From NCBI GenBank assembly GCA_902778255.1, contig CACYXD010000001.1, positions 1 to 64,000 of the forward strand: a stretch of 64,000 bases of DNA, written 5' to 3'. Position numbers and translations under genes: made by a program. This document shows, piece by piece, positions 27,040 to 35,244 of this stretch. The notes under the pieces were generated by a model. That model made no database searches. It saw nothing but the letters and a program-made list of their open reading frames with translations, and was not told where the DNA came from. Positions within the stretch are counted from its first letter, which is position 1. Each line of letters begins with the position of its first letter. Source of the stretch: an uncultured Prevotellaceae bacterium (GTDB lineage: Bacteria; Bacteroidota; Bacteroidia; Bacteroidales; Bacteroidaceae).

Positions 27040-27645
27040 ATGGATAAAGTGAGTTATGCCCTTGGCTTGGGCATCGGTCAACAACTGGCACAGATGGGTG
27101 CTACCGACTTGAACGTAGATGATTTCGCACAGTCAATCAAGGATGTGCTTTCAGGTGCTGAATTAAAAGTCTCGCATCGTGATGCGCAGCAGATTGTACA
27201 AGAATATTTCGCTAAGAAAGAAGCTGCCATGAATGCAGAACGTGCCGAAAAGGGCAAGGCTGCCAAGGCAGAAGGCGAGAAATACCTGATGGAGAATGCA
27301 AAGAAAGAAGGTGTTATCACCACCCCAAGCGGTTTGCAATATCAGGTTCTGAAGGAAGGCAACGGCAAGAAGCCTACGGCCAAAGATTCCGTGAAGTGTC
27401 ACTATGAGGGATTCCTGATTGACGGTACTGTTTTCGACAGTAGCGTACAGCGTGGTGAGCCCGCCGTATTCGGCCTCCAGCAGGTGATTGCCGGTTGGAC
27501 AGAGGGTCTGCAACTGATGTCAGAAGGTGGTAAGTACCGCTTCTTCATCCCTTATCGCCTGGCCTATGGCGAGGGTGGAGCAGGCGCTATGATTCCCCCC
27601 TTTGCAACACTGATTTTCGATGTAGAGCTCATTGAGGTGATGTAA
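27040..27645 (+). CDS. FKBP-type peptidyl-prolyl isomerase, cytoplasmic form
   Basis: 201 residues from the ATG at 27040; the -7 box TAATTTTG (26990-26997) excludes the ATG at 26995. An N-terminal helical dimerisation region (YALGLGIGQQLAQMG..) is followed by an FKBP domain from about residue 90 (SGLQYQVLKEGNG ... FLIDGTVFDSS ... VIAGWTEGLQLM ... IPYRLAYGE). Mip/FkpA-like layout but no signal peptide, unlike the next two. First of three tandem FKBP genes. Confidence 0.9.
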   Translation: MDKVSYALGLGIGQQLAQMGATDLNVDDFAQSIKDVLSGAELKVSHRDAQQIVQEYFAKKEAAMNAERAEKGKAAKAEGEKYLMENAKKEGVITTPSGLQYQVLKEGNGKKPTAKDSVKCHYEGFLIDGTVFDSSVQRGEPAVFGLQQVIAGWTEGLQLMSEGGKYRFFIPYRLAYGEGGAGAMIPPFATLIFDVELIEVM

Positions 27646-27674
27646 TCAAATAACTAAATATTTTTAAAACAACA

Positions 27675-28547
27675 ATGAAAAAGATTTTCTCTTTGGCTTC
27701 AGTAGCCATCGCCGTTGTCGCTATGATGTCGTGCAACGGAAACAACCCCAAACCAAGTTTGAAAACCGATGTTGACACCCTCAGCTATGCTATCGGTATG
27801 GCTCAGAGCCAGGGTCTGAAGGACTATCTGGCAAATGCCAAGGGCGTGGACACCACTTACATCGCTGAGTTCATCCAGGGTGTTACCGATGGTGCTAACG
27901 CTGCCGACGACAAGAAAAAGGCTGCTTATCTGGCTGGTGTGGAGATTGGTCAGCAGATTGCCAACAATATGATGAAGGGTCTGAACTATCAGCTCTTCGG
28001 CGACGACTCTACTCAGACCGTTTCTCTCAACAACTTCATGGCTGGTTTTGTTACCGCCGTTACAGGTAAGGAAGGCAAGATGACCGTTCAGGAGGCTGAC
28101 TCTGTGGCAAATGTCCTGTTCGAGTCTATCAAGGCTAAGCAGATGGAGAAGCGCTTTGGCGAGAACCGCGCTGCCGGTGAGGCTTTCCTGGCCGACAATG
28201 CCAAGAAGGAAGGTGTGAAGACACTGCCTTGCGGCGTACAGTACAAGGTGCTGAAAGAAGGAACTGGCGTTGTACCTGCTGATACCAACACCGTAGTGGT
28301 AAACTACGAAGGTCGTCTGATTGACGGTACCGTGTTTGACGCTTCCAATCGTCATGGTGACAAGCCTGCCGAGTTCAAGGTTGGTCAGGTCATCAAGGGA
28401 TGGCAAGAGGCTCTGAAGGCCATGCCTGCTGGTTCAGAGTGGGAGATCTACGTTCCCCAGAACCTGGCTTACGGTGCCCAGCAGTCTGGTCAGATTACTC
28501 CGTTCTCAGCCCTGATCTTTAAGGTAGAACTTATTGAGGTGAAGTAA
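27675..28547 (+). CDS. FKBP-type peptidyl-prolyl isomerase, lipoprotein
   Basis: 290 residues, Mip/FkpA architecture: lipoprotein signal (AIAVVAMMSC, Cys21), helical dimerisation domain at about 35-165, C-terminal FKBP domain (GVQYKVLKEGTGVV ... RLIDGTVFDASNRHG ... VIKGWQEALKAMPAGS ... VPQNLAYG). Folding helper at the outer membrane or in the periplasm. 29 bp after the first isomerase and 7 bp before the third, so one operon. Confidence 0.92.
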   Translation: MKKIFSLASVAIAVVAMMSCNGNNPKPSLKTDVDTLSYAIGMAQSQGLKDYLANAKGVDTTYIAEFIQGVTDGANAADDKKKAAYLAGVEIGQQIANNMMKGLNYQLFGDDSTQTVSLNNFMAGFVTAVTGKEGKMTVQEADSVANVLFESIKAKQMEKRFGENRAAGEAFLADNAKKEGVKTLPCGVQYKVLKEGTGVVPADTNTVVVNYEGRLIDGTVFDASNRHGDKPAEFKVGQVIKGWQEALKAMPAGSEWEIYVPQNLAYGAQQSGQITPFSALIFKVELIEVK

Positions 28548-28554
28548 TTCCAAC

Positions 28555-29451
28555 ATGAAGAAGTTACTGACTATAGCACTCGCCCTTGTGGTGGGTGCTT
28601 CTTTTAGCACTATTGAGGCTAAAAAGAAAAAGGATAAGAAAGAGGTCAAGACCGAGGTGGCAAAGGCTCCCGTGAAACTGCTCTCGAGCAGCGATACCCT
28701 GAGCTATACCACAGGTATGACAGTCACCAACGGACTGATTGGCTACATGCAGACACAACTGGGTGTGGATACTGCCTATATGGCTGATTTCATCGCTGGG
28801 TTTGAGGAGGCTGTCAAGGGATTGAACGACCCTCGACAAAAGGCTCGCATGGCAGGCGTCAATATTGCCGATCAGGTAAGCGGACGTATGCTGTCTGGCC
28901 TGAAGCAGGAAACCGCCGGTGCTCCCGACTCCATCAGCGACCAGCTGTTCTTCCGTGGCTTCACAGACGCACTGCTGGGCGACACCACAGTGATGAACGC
29001 AAGCAAGGCTGAAACGATTTCACGCGAGAAGATAGAAGCCAACCGCCAGGCAAAGATTGCCGCTCAGACTGCCAAGGGGCGCGCCTTCCTTGCTGAGAAC
29101 GCCAAGAAAGAGGGTGTGATTGTACTGCCCAGCGGACTGCAGTATAAAGTTCTGAAACAGGGCGACGGCATCGTGCCTCAGAAGACAGACAAGGTAAAGG
29201 TGCATTACGAGGGTCGCCTCATCGACGGCACCGTGTTCGACGCGTCTTCAAAACACGGCACAGAACCTGCCACCTTCCGTCCCGACCAGGTCATCAAGGG
29301 ATGGACAGAAGCCCTCACCATGATGCCTGTAGGCTCAAAATGGCAGCTATTCATCCCCCAGGAATTGGGATATGGCGAACGGGCTACCGGACAGATTCCT
29401 GCATACTCTACGCTTATCTTTGACGTGGAATTGGTAGGTATTGACAAATAA
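28555..29451 (+). CDS. FKBP-type peptidyl-prolyl isomerase, periplasmic
   Basis: 298 residues. Signal peptide MKKLLTIALALVVGASFSTIEA, then a lysine-rich spacer (KKKKDKKEVKTEVAK), helical dimerisation region and FKBP domain (SGLQYKVLKQGDG ... RLIDGTVFDASSKHG ... VIKGWTEALTMMPVGS ... ELGYGERATGQIP). Strong similarity to the previous gene implies local duplication. Confidence 0.92.
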   Translation: MKKLLTIALALVVGASFSTIEAKKKKDKKEVKTEVAKAPVKLLSSSDTLSYTTGMTVTNGLIGYMQTQLGVDTAYMADFIAGFEEAVKGLNDPRQKARMAGVNIADQVSGRMLSGLKQETAGAPDSISDQLFFRGFTDALLGDTTVMNASKAETISREKIEANRQAKIAAQTAKGRAFLAENAKKEGVIVLPSGLQYKVLKQGDGIVPQKTDKVKVHYEGRLIDGTVFDASSKHGTEPATFRPDQVIKGWTEALTMMPVGSKWQLFIPQELGYGERATGQIPAYSTLIFDVELVGIDK

Positions 29452-29475
29452 TTCATCATTTTTTCCAAAAAAAGG

Positions 29476-29506
29476 TTGCAAGTTTAAATAAAAAAGTGTA
29501 CTTTTG
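29476..29506 (+). promoter_or_regulatory. Promoter of the lrp-type regulator gene
   Basis: TTGC 29476-29479, 19 bp, TACTTTTG 29499-29506. The -7 box lies inside the left arm of a long palindrome. Confidence 0.6.
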
Positions 29507-29533
29507 CTTTCAAATTGCAAAAGTACACTTTTT
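29491..29533. promoter_or_regulatory. Long perfect palindrome over the lrp promoter (candidate operator)
   Basis: Seventeen-base perfect arms, AAAAAGTGTACTTTTGC (29491-29507) and its complement at 29517-29533, separated by nine bases. The right arm ends two bases before the ATG. Fits an autoregulatory Lrp site covering promoter and leader; the transcript could also fold there. Confidence 0.65.
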
Positions 29534-29535
29534 AA

Positions 29536-30009
29536 ATGGAGAAAATTGACAACCTGGACAAGAAAATACTTAGCATCTTGTCAAAAAACGCACGCATACC
29601 CTTTAAGGACGTTGCCACCGATTGCGGTGTATCACGTGCAGCTATTCATCAGCGTGTGCAGCGACTCATCGACAATGATGTCATCACAGGCAGCGGTTTT
29701 GACGTCAACCCCAAGTCATTGGGCTATCGCACTTGTACCTATGTGGGACTCACCTTGGAACGTGGTTCCATGTATAAGGATGTGGTCAAACGCCTGGAGC
29801 TCGTTCCCGAGGTAGTGGAATGCCATTTCACAACAGGCCCCTATACCATGATGGTAAAGCTCTATGCCCGTGACAACGAGCAGCTGATGCATCTGATCAA
29901 TGGTCAGCTGCAGGAGATTCCTGGTGTGGTCGCTACAGAGACCCTTATCTCTCTGGAACAAAGTTTCAAGCGCGAAATTCCCGTTCATTTCGAGGAAATT
30001 GAGGGTTAA
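29536..30009 (+). CDS. Lrp/AsnC family transcriptional regulator
   Basis: 157 residues. N-terminal helix-turn-helix (NLDKKILSILSKNARIPFKDVATDCGVSRAAIHQRVQRL, residues 6-45) and C-terminal RAM ligand-binding domain (ECHFTTGPYTMMVKLYARDNEQL). Such proteins sense amino acids and usually control their own gene and a neighbouring metabolic gene. The next gene, a peptide/glutamyl-amide hydrolase fusion, begins at the base after this stop, so it is the obvious partner. Confidence 0.92.
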   Translation: MEKIDNLDKKILSILSKNARIPFKDVATDCGVSRAAIHQRVQRLIDNDVITGSGFDVNPKSLGYRTCTYVGLTLERGSMYKDVVKRLELVPEVVECHFTTGPYTMMVKLYARDNEQLMHLINGQLQEIPGVVATETLISLEQSFKREIPVHFEEIEG

Positions 30010-31764
30010 ATGAAAGGATTCGACTTAAACAACATACTGACCGATGTCCATCAGGAGTTTCCTGTAGCACAGCGTCGGCCAGTTATCGGCATTACAGGCA
30101 ACTATCAAGAGCTGACGTGCAAGTTGGGTGAAGGCTACTACAAACAGATAGTGGCTGCAGGCGGTGTGCCGATGATCATACCTCCTATTGCCGACAAGGT
30201 TGTGCTGGCCGACACGCTCGACCGTATTGACGCCCTGCTGCTCAGCGGCGGAGCCGATATCAACCCACTCTACTGTGGTGAAGAGCCTGTGCCTGGTCTG
30301 GGAGGCATCAATAGCGAGCGCGACCTGCCCGAGCTGCTCATTACCCGCATGGCCTACAACCGCCAGTTGCCTATCCTTGGCATCTGTCGTGGCATCCAGA
30401 CCCTGGCCGTGGCCTTGGACGGAAAGGTGGAGCAAGACATCAAGCCGACCACCGTGAAGCATTCGCAGGATGCCGACCGCTCAGTACCTACGCATTCCGT
30501 CTCCATCGAAAAAGACTCCACCTTATATAATATATATGGCGGTAGCCAATTCTTCCCTCTTCCCTCTTCCATCATCCCTCTATTTGTCAACTCCTTCCAT
30601 CATCAGGCGGTGAGCGATGCCGGACCTCGTTTCCGCGTCATAGCCCGTGCTGCCGATGGCGTGATTGAAGCCATAGAGAGCACGGAGTTCAAGCCCATAC
30701 TGGGCGTGCAGTGGCATCCAGAGTGTATGGGAGACGACGGTCTGCCTATCTTCCAGTGGCTGGTTGACCAGGCAGCTAAGTTTAAGGAGGTGAAGCGCCT
30801 GCATCATCATATCCTGACGCTCGACACCCATTGCGACACCCCGATGTTCTTCCCACAGAACGTCAATTTCTCAGCCCGCGACCCACGTATCCTTGTCGAC
30901 CTGCACAAGATGACCGAGGGCCGGCAAGACGCAACCATCATGGTGGCCTATCTGCCACAGAATAGCGAACAGTGGCAGGGCATCAAGGGCGAGAAGCGAG
31001 CCTTTGCCGACGATATCTTCGACAAGATAGAACAGATCGTAGCCCAGAATGCCAACTATCTGGCGCTCGCCCGCACCCCCCAACAGCTATGGGACAACAA
31101 GCGGGCTGGCAAGAAGAGTATCATGATGGGAATAGAAAACGGACTCGCACTCGATGGCGATATCAAGAATATCCGGCATTTCAAGGAGCGCGGCATCGTG
31201 TATATCACCCTTTGCCATAATGGCGATAACGACATCTGCGACTCCGCCCGCGGCTCTGAGACCCACGGCGGCGTGAGCCCCTTTGGCCAGGAGGTCATCC
31301 GTGAGATGAACCGCCTGGGCATCATGGTCGATCTGAGTCATGCCCATGAGCGCAGCTTCTACGATGCCCTCGAGATCTCCGCTACCCCCATCGTATGCAG
31401 CCATAGTTCGGCCCGTGCCCTGTGCGACCATCCGCGCAACCTGACCGACGACCAGATGCGTGCCCTTGCAGCAAAAGGGGGAGTATGCCAGATAACACTC
31501 TATAATGGATTCCTGAAGAAAGACGGCCAAGCTACCATTCTTGACGCCATGCAGCACCTCGACCATGCCATCCAGGTGATGGGCATCGATCATGTAGGAC
31601 TGGGCACCGACTTCGATGGCGATGGCGGCATCCTTGGGCTTTCAAACAGTAGCGAGTTGACAAATTTCACCCGTCAGCTACTGGCTCGCCGCTACAGCCA
31701 AGAGGATATCCAGAAAATCTGGGGAGGCAATTTCCTGCGCATCATGCAGCAAGTACAAGAATAG
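30010..31764 (+). CDS. Fusion of class I glutamine amidotransferase-like hydrolase (C26) and membrane-dipeptidase-type peptidase (M19)
   Basis: 584 residues. N-terminal half (about 22-250): gamma-glutamyl hydrolase/PuuD-like domain with LLLSGGADINP, nucleophile C126 in GICRGIQ, and the H236-P-E238 pair. C-terminal half (about 265-580): renal dipeptidase-like domain with the metal motif D-T-H274-C-D276, the bridging glutamate in GIENGLAL, and the histidines in VDLSHAHE and IVCSHSSAR. Both active sites look complete. Together they could release glutamate from gamma-glutamyl compounds and split dipeptides. Directly joined to the Lrp-type regulator gene. Confidence 0.88.
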   Translation: MKGFDLNNILTDVHQEFPVAQRRPVIGITGNYQELTCKLGEGYYKQIVAAGGVPMIIPPIADKVVLADTLDRIDALLLSGGADINPLYCGEEPVPGLGGINSERDLPELLITRMAYNRQLPILGICRGIQTLAVALDGKVEQDIKPTTVKHSQDADRSVPTHSVSIEKDSTLYNIYGGSQFFPLPSSIIPLFVNSFHHQAVSDAGPRFRVIARAADGVIEAIESTEFKPILGVQWHPECMGDDGLPIFQWLVDQAAKFKEVKRLHHHILTLDTHCDTPMFFPQNVNFSARDPRILVDLHKMTEGRQDATIMVAYLPQNSEQWQGIKGEKRAFADDIFDKIEQIVAQNANYLALARTPQQLWDNKRAGKKSIMMGIENGLALDGDIKNIRHFKERGIVYITLCHNGDNDICDSARGSETHGGVSPFGQEVIREMNRLGIMVDLSHAHERSFYDALEISATPIVCSHSSARALCDHPRNLTDDQMRALAAKGGVCQITLYNGFLKKDGQATILDAMQHLDHAIQVMGIDHVGLGTDFDGDGGILGLSNSSELTNFTRQLLARRYSQEDIQKIWGGNFLRIMQQVQE

Positions 31765-31767
31765 AAT

Positions 31768-31798
31768 AACAAAGGGCGCCCGCCGGGTGCCCTTTGTT
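31768..31798 (+). terminator. Terminator of the lrp-hydrolase operon
   Basis: AACAAAGGGC (31768-31777) pairs with GCCCTTTGTT (31789-31798); the loop contains a further GCCCG/CGGGT pairing. Four bases after the stop. Confidence 0.75.
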
Positions 31799-31820
31799 TA
31801 CCCCAGGAGGTTTCGCACTC

Positions 31821-31834
31821 AGTACCCCGACCGA
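31821..31834. repeat. Left attachment repeat (copy of the tRNA-Arg 3' end)
   Basis: AGTACCCCGACCGA, identical and in the same orientation to 41904-41917, where it is the 3' end of tRNA-Arg(CCU). The bases beyond it are not tRNA-like, so it is a truncated duplicate. Confidence 0.8.
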
Positions 31835-32199
31835 TGATTTAACCTGTGCAAGCAAGTGATAGGAAGAGCAAAAATATGCTCATAATCAGTCGGTTACAAC
31901 TTTTATTAAATTATCTTAAATTATCAATTCTTTCTCTTTTTTGCACAGAAACGTGCCTTTTTTGCGAGTTTTTTGCAACTCTTGCGCGAACTTATAGGCC
32001 CCAGCCAGATAGACTCAAATGACCACGAATCTCTGCTTTCAGGTGCAAAGGTAGTTATAAATACTGATTCACACAAATTTTAAGTACATTTTTTAACGAA
32101 CTTCTTCTGGTTTCAGAACTAACCATTTGTTTTTTAGCGAAGCGTGTGTCTTATTGTCTTTAATCTGTATATCTATAATATCATGTGTATATATAGCTT

Positions 32200-32796
32200 T
32201 TAATCGTGAGCATACGGATTGATATATTTCTCGTAGGAGGTATGATAGCCGGAAGGCCCTACCAAGGGAAGAACTACTTTAGCAGCAGAGTAGAGGGCCA
32301 TCCATTGCTCTGGTGTGATGCTTGCCCACCGTTTATCCCTGTCACGGTCTCTATGAAAGGCATAGAGGGCCGATGCGAGGTTGAAATGTTTGGTGATGCC
32401 TCGTTCTGTTGCCTTTGGCTTGAAGAACGTCCAGTAGTCATTGTATGTGACTGTCTGGCCCACGTCATATACTCCAGTATATCCGAGATATTCCTTTATC
32501 CAGTTTATTCGTTCTTTCCTGTTCTTTCCTTCAAGAACAGCTGCGATCTTGTCAGCGGTGCTTTGGCCGAGGAATCCGAAGCAGATAGAATATGGTGGCA
32601 TTCCTGGTGTGACATAGCTGATGTAATAGAGCGTGTCACTATCCTCGAATTTCTTGATGGAGCAAGAATAGTTCTCGAAACCGTACTTCGTGTTTTTTAT
32701 CCATTTGATGTTATAACCCTTTTTTGGAAAGGACGAGTTTTGTGCTGCCATTGGTAGAGCCACGACCAGCATCAGGAGCATTAGTATCTTCTTCAT
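32200..32796 (-). CDS. Exported protein of unknown function (element cargo)
   Basis: 198 residues with a signal peptide (MKKILMLLMLVVALPMAAQ). The mature part has no recognised domain; it is aromatic-rich (YNIKWIKNTKYGFENY) with a charged HRDRDRDKRW stretch near residue 150. Nine bases downstream of the zinc-ribbon membrane protein, same strand. Probable cargo of the element. Confidence 0.6.
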   Translation of the reverse strand: MKKILMLLMLVVALPMAAQNSSFPKKGYNIKWIKNTKYGFENYSCSIKKFEDSDTLYYISYVTPGMPPYSICFGFLGQSTADKIAAVLEGKNRKERINWIKEYLGYTGVYDVGQTVTYNDYWTFFKPKATERGITKHFNLASALYAFHRDRDRDKRWASITPEQWMALYSAAKVVLPLVGPSGYHTSYEKYINPYAHD

Positions 32797-32805
32797 AGGT
32801 CAAAA

Positions 32806-33612
32806 CTATTTCCTTTTATATACCAGTCGTTCGCCTGTGGGTTCAAGAATCGTGCCCCCCTTTAACACAAATGTCGTATCTGTCAAGTCCTCTATTTGAT
32901 AAGTACTCGTTTCATCCGACTCCTGCGCATTCCTAATAAACTTTGTAAGTATGTTTCTGACATACTCTGCTATTTCGTCATCACTGGCTTCGGTGGTATA
33001 ATTGCGCTTTACCATAATTTCCAAGATTTCGCCAGTACAGGACTTCATTCGCTCCGTTAATTCCTGGCTTTCATATAGATGTACAATTTCTCCGCTTTCT
33101 TTCCAGTCTATTATACCGTCAGCCTCCCATACGTTATCAGACAAAGATGCCGTAATATTAACGGTTATTATTCCATTTTCGAAAAATGTCATTTCGTTTG
33201 TATATGACTTTTCAGTGTTAAGAGTTTGCGTTATTGTACAATCCCACCCATCAATCTCCATTGAATTGTTAGTAGTGTTTTTCCCCAGCCACGGTGATTT
33301 TGTAAGCAGATGCAAAGCCTTTGCTTCATCTGCTTTGCGACTTTCGTTCAAGAACTCCCAGCCTTTTATCGCTTGAAGGGGGGCATGGTTCTTCTTGTAT
33401 AGCAGATAATGTTTGAATCCCAGAAAGCCTACTAATAAGAGAAATGGAATGACTGTTTGCCAGAAATGATCCTTAAACCAATTACTGATCTTTCGATTAA
33501 CAGGCATCTTCCCCGAATCTTTCTTTTCCAGCCATTCCCCACAGTGCTTACATTTAATGGCACTTTCCAATATTTCTTCCCCACAATAAGGACATCTCTT
33601 TGTCTTTTCCAT
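32806..33612 (-). CDS. Zinc-ribbon membrane-anchored protein of unknown function
   Basis: 268 residues from the ATG at 33612; a GTG at 33639 would add nine. Residues 1-30 form a zinc ribbon (C-P-Y-C ... C-K-H-C-G-E-W), followed by a single membrane helix near residues 52-68 (FWQTVIPFLLLVGFLGF). The remaining 200 residues, beyond the helix, are unrecognised and rich in short beta-type segments. The ribbon is probably cytoplasmic and the C-terminal domain outside. Grouped with two exported proteins, it may belong to one envelope function carried by the element. Confidence 0.6.
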   Translation of the reverse strand: MEKTKRCPYCGEEILESAIKCKHCGEWLEKKDSGKMPVNRKISNWFKDHFWQTVIPFLLLVGFLGFKHYLLYKKNHAPLQAIKGWEFLNESRKADEAKALHLLTKSPWLGKNTTNNSMEIDGWDCTITQTLNTEKSYTNEMTFFENGIITVNITASLSDNVWEADGIIDWKESGEIVHLYESQELTERMKSCTGEILEIMVKRNYTTEASDDEIAEYVRNILTKFIRNAQESDETSTYQIEDLTDTTFVLKGGTILEPTGERLVYKRK

Positions 33613-33681
33613 CTGTTTTATATCGTTAATGGTGGACACAATTATTAACCTCTGCTCTTTATGACATCATCTATATTGATA

Positions 33682-34206
33682 TTAGTCGGGAATCGCAAAA
33701 ATGACAGTTATCTGAGTTGAGTAATCGGAGGTTATGATTATACCTACATACTTTCCGTTGATGGTAGCATTACCCGAATACTGTGTATAAGTTTTACTAT
33801 CTACAATCTCCTGCTGTTTAGTAAGAGAAGTTCTGTAGCGTTTCTCTGTCTCGGTTACAATACCACTGAGTTTGCTTTCAGAATAGCCAATATACTGCAC
33901 CATGGCATAATAAAGCCCAGGTGTAGAACCACGGAACATATAAGATATGCTACAGGTGGTCTTGTCATTCGTATACATAAGCATGTACTGGTCGAACGTC
34001 AGTTGCCAGGAACTTCCTGCCATGTAATTCTTCACTTGTTCCTTTGTGGATCCCCACTCAAAGCACGGCTCCACATAGTCTACACTGCTTGTGTTTGTTC
34101 CCTGGTTTGTGGGTGTCTCATCATCGTCGCCACCACAGGATACCAGTAGCGGTGTACATAGTAATGCCATTGCAGTAATGGCTAATCCAATAATCCGATT
34201 TTTCAT
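33682..34206 (-). CDS. Lipoprotein of unknown function (element cargo)
   Basis: 174 residues. Lipobox LLVSC (Cys24) followed by a Gly/Asp/Thr-rich linker (GGDDDETPTNQGTNT). The mature start F-E-W-G-S-T-K-E-Q-V-K-N-Y-M resembles the first helix of small BamE/SmpA-like domains. It lies downstream of the large hairpin, which a transcript from 34411 would contain. Confidence 0.6.
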   Translation of the reverse strand: MKNRIIGLAITAMALLCTPLLVSCGGDDDETPTNQGTNTSSVDYVEPCFEWGSTKEQVKNYMAGSSWQLTFDQYMLMYTNDKTTCSISYMFRGSTPGLYYAMVQYIGYSESKLSGIVTETEKRYRTSLTKQQEIVDSKTYTQYSGNATINGKYVGIIITSDYSTQITVIFAIPD

Positions 34207-34548
34207 TTTGGCGATTCTTTAGCAGTTTTAAATTTACATTCTCGTTTGTGACAAAAAGAGGGCTGCCCCCTGTGTCCTACTGCAAGGCATCGCCAAACGC
34301 CCGAAATACGCACAGAAAGGCAGTCCTTCAATGAGAACTGCCGCCTGTGCCTCGTATCCCTTTCAGCGAATTTTGGCGATTTCTGCAGTAGGGAGACACA
34401 TTCGTCGGATGCAAAGGTACGAATAATTTTCTAAGTTGCATCCGTATTTACATCTTAATTTGCATTTTTTATGTATGCAGGATAGCATAACAACGCAAAG
34501 AGCCATCCACACTGATGCATGAATGGCTCCTTACAAGAGAAGATAAAC
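34207..34548. other. Gene-free stretch with a long hairpin
   Basis: Contains the hairpin at 34271-34400 and its -7 box. No reading frame is convincing. Confidence 0.55.
34271..34400 (-). ncRNA. Candidate structured RNA: 130-base hairpin with its own -7 box
   Basis: Ends TGTGTC and GACACA pair, then TACTGCA/TGCAGTA, CGCCAAA/TTTGGCG, ATACG/CGTAT, CACAG/CTGTG and AGGCAGT/ACTGCC, closing on a loop near 34325-34335. On the minus strand a TACCTTTG box (34418-34411) is placed to start transcription about ten bases before the hairpin. It could be a small RNA, an attenuator leader of the lipoprotein gene, or a DNA cruciform. Confidence 0.45.
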
Positions 34549-34932
34549 TTAGTGCTGCTGACCAGACTGACTGTTGCTGAATTGAGATTGTGAGTTCATC
34601 TGTCCAGGCTCCTGATAAGAATACCTCCTGCCCAAATTCATGAAGGAAGCTTTGGGAGCATCCAGTTCCAAGAATAACTCAGATTTACTCTTGCCAATGA
34701 CCTTGAATTTGAACTCATTGCCAAACACTTTCTGAAGGCTCATCAAACCTTCCAAAGAGACTTCTTTCACCACGAATGTCATCATAAGACATCCATCAAT
34801 CTTGGATGTAGTCAACTCAACGTCAATCGCTTTTGGCTTGACACTTGACTTCTCCATCATACGCAGCACAGCAGCTTCTATTTCCAAGATTTTGCTGCCC
34901 GACTCAAAATCTTTTAATACTAAATTAATCAT
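34549..34932 (-). CDS. Small element protein of unknown function, co-regulated with excisionase
   Basis: 127 residues from the ATG at 34932 (the frame is open to 35010, but the -7 box TATCTTTG at 34966-34959 lies inside that extension). No known domain. It has an N-terminal helix (INLVLKDFESGSKILEIEAAVLRM), a beta-rich middle and a Gln/Ser-rich end (MNSQSQFSNSQSGQQ) like single-strand DNA-binding protein tails, though no SSB fold is visible. Its promoter shares a 24-bp palindrome with the excisionase promoter, which points to a role in excision or transfer. Confidence 0.6.
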   Translation of the reverse strand: MINLVLKDFESGSKILEIEAAVLRMMEKSSVKPKAIDVELTTSKIDGCLMMTFVVKEVSLEGLMSLQKVFGNEFKFKVIGKSKSELFLELDAPKASFMNLGRRYSYQEPGQMNSQSQFSNSQSGQQH

Positions 34933-35005
34933 ACTTTTTACTTTAAAATTAGACGATGCAAAGATAGAAATCTTTAACGGCATAGATATACGTGAAAAAT
35001 AAAAA

Positions 35006-35029
35006 GTCATATATTAACATTTTCATGAC
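35006..35029. promoter_or_regulatory. Shared palindrome, copy 1 (candidate activator site)
   Basis: Ends GTCAT and ATGAC around an AT-rich core (ATATTAACATTTTC). It starts 40 bp upstream of the TATCTTTG box of the 127-residue protein gene; that promoter lacks a TTTG -33 box. Confidence 0.65.
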
Positions 35030-35133
35030 TGCCATGGTCTCGAAAATGTTAAAATACGAGATATAATTTTTCAAGCCTCTCAATATCCCGAAAGCATTGT
35101 AACTTCGCGACAGTTATTCCACGCAGGGGATAT

Positions 35134-35179
35134 AGCCCACTACATCCCACCTACCGCAAGCGATGGGGGATTGTGGGCT
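35134..35179. other. Candidate origin of transfer hairpin upstream of the relaxase
   Basis: Inverted repeat AGCCCAC..CATCCC / TGGGGG..GTGGGCT, 66 bp before the MobV-like gene. MobV elements usually have oriT just upstream of mob. No nick site is recognised. Confidence 0.4.
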
Positions 35180-35244
35180 CTCCGAGCGACATATAAATAT
35201 AATGTAGAATCAGGGAGCAAGCTCCTAAAAAAAGAATCAAAATT

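Larger units (their letters stand above)
31765..32199. other. Left junction of the integrated element, no genes
   Basis: After the terminator comes the left attachment repeat, then about 365 bp of AT-rich element DNA with short hairpins (GAGTT/AACTC near 31968) and a minus-strand TACCTTTG box near 32044, but no reading frame worth calling. Confidence 0.5.
34933..35244. other. Intergenic region between the unknown protein and the relaxase
   Basis: Divergent region holding the minus-strand TATCTTTG box (34966-34959), the palindrome at 35006-35029 and the candidate oriT hairpin at 35134-35179. Confidence 0.55.
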
